DNA of 6,781 nucleotides. Source: an uncultured Spartobacteria bacterium (GTDB lineage Bacteria > Verrucomicrobiota > Verrucomicrobiia > Chthoniobacterales > Terrimicrobiaceae). The notes under the pieces are model-generated. The model saw nothing but the letters and a program-made list of their open reading frames with translations, had not been told where the DNA came from and did no database searches. Numbering within the stretch: the first letter of the stretch is position 1; each line of letters begins with the position of its first letter. The position numbers and the translations under genes were made by a program. Shown in pieces: positions 6,610 through 6,781 of this stretch. The stretch is taken from the NCBI GenBank assembly GCA_903915315.1, contig CAIWSO010000433.1:1-6781 (forward strand), given 5' to 3'.

Positions 6610-6719
6610 GCCCGACCCCTTGCGCACAGAAACCGATGGAAGGCAAAGGCTCCCAAACCTGCCTTATCTTAACGCCATTCAGGCCCGACCCTTTCTGCCT
6701 TTCTCAATTTTCCGGGGTC
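6610..6719. repeat. REP-like repeated words (GCCCGACCC twice, inverted GGGGTC once)
   Basis: GCCCGACCC occurs at 6610-6618 and again at 6683-6691, and its partial inverse GGGGTC at 6714-6719. On the minus strand these read as GGGTCGGGC units. The first is followed by an AT-rich stretch ATTAATTATTGACATT (6608-6593). GGGGTCGGGC-type words next to such AT-rich sequence remind me of sequences flanking REP-associated tyrosine (Y1) transposases; no transposase frame is present here. This is resemblance from memory, not a match to a known element. Confidence 0.35.
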
Positions 6720-6781
6720 AGATGACATGAAAGCCTTTTGCAGCCTCGCTCTGCGGTCGTTTTGAGCTTCCGAAGTGCATA

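Larger units (their letters stand above)
6435..6781. other. Right-end non-coding region with repeat-like sequence
   Basis: No convincing gene is present in these 347 bases. A 63-codon minus-strand frame (6656-6465) has no recognisable domain and overlaps the hairpin and operator candidates, so I do not call it. The region holds the candidate TA operator, a bulged hairpin, and GCCCGACCC words facing a GGGGTC. A perfect minus-strand TTGACA (6601-6596) could be a distant -35 box for the TA operon, but its 17-base partner TCGATA is a poor -10. Confidence 0.5.

Noticed and set aside
6465..6656. 63-codon minus-strand frame upstream of the antitoxin
   Set aside because: It has no recognised domain and covers hairpin and repeat-like DNA; it is better explained as a chance frame in a repeat remnant.
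5547..6781. CRISPR array or tRNA gene in the right-hand region
   Set aside because: There are no regularly spaced repeats with spacers and no cloverleaf-compatible sequence visible by eye.

Overview
The window looks like ordinary bacterial chromosome, with tightly packed GC-rich core genes on the left and a toxin-antitoxin module plus repeat-like non-coding DNA on the right. The style of the core proteins (long-form SerA, a short RecO, a single-domain RlpA lipoprotein, an HD-containing CCA/poly(A) nucleotidyltransferase, weak Shine-Dalgarno sites) suggests a Gram-negative bacterium, perhaps Verrucomicrobiota. That placement is an impression from the proteins and was not tested by any search.

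Left block (1-2796, minus strand, read right to left): a polytopic M50 site-2-type metalloprotease, then a YebC/YeeN-family translation or regulatory factor, then a tRNA nucleotidyltransferase/poly(A) polymerase that runs off the left edge. Spacings of 60 and 5 bases suggest one operon. The partial nucleotidyltransferase has no stop codon inside the window, so simple ORF calling misses it.

Middle block (2797-5546, plus strand): a 102-base divergent intergenic region, then serA (3-phosphoglycerate dehydrogenase, first step of serine synthesis), recO (recombinational repair mediator) and an rlpA-like lipoprotein (peptidoglycan-cleaving fold). recO begins 24 bases after serA, and rlpA overlaps recO by four bases (ATGA). 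These three are probably co-transcribed and partly translationally coupled, although their functions differ.

Right block (5547-6781): a 199-base gene-free gap with small hairpins, then a minus-strand VapBC-type module. A ribbon-helix-helix antitoxin is followed by a PIN-domain toxin that starts at a TTG overlapping the antitoxin stop (TTGA) behind a strong Shine-Dalgarno sequence. An 18-base inverted repeat over a possible -10 element lies just upstream of the antitoxin and is a good candidate operator. The last ~350 bases show no convincing gene. They hold a bulged hairpin and repeated GCCCGACCC words facing a GGGGTC word, which resembles remnants of dispersed intergenic repeats.

Nothing here clearly amounts to a new biological system. 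The items most worth checking are the TA module's start and operator, the shortened RecO, the cysteine-bearing RlpA variant, and the repeat-like right end.
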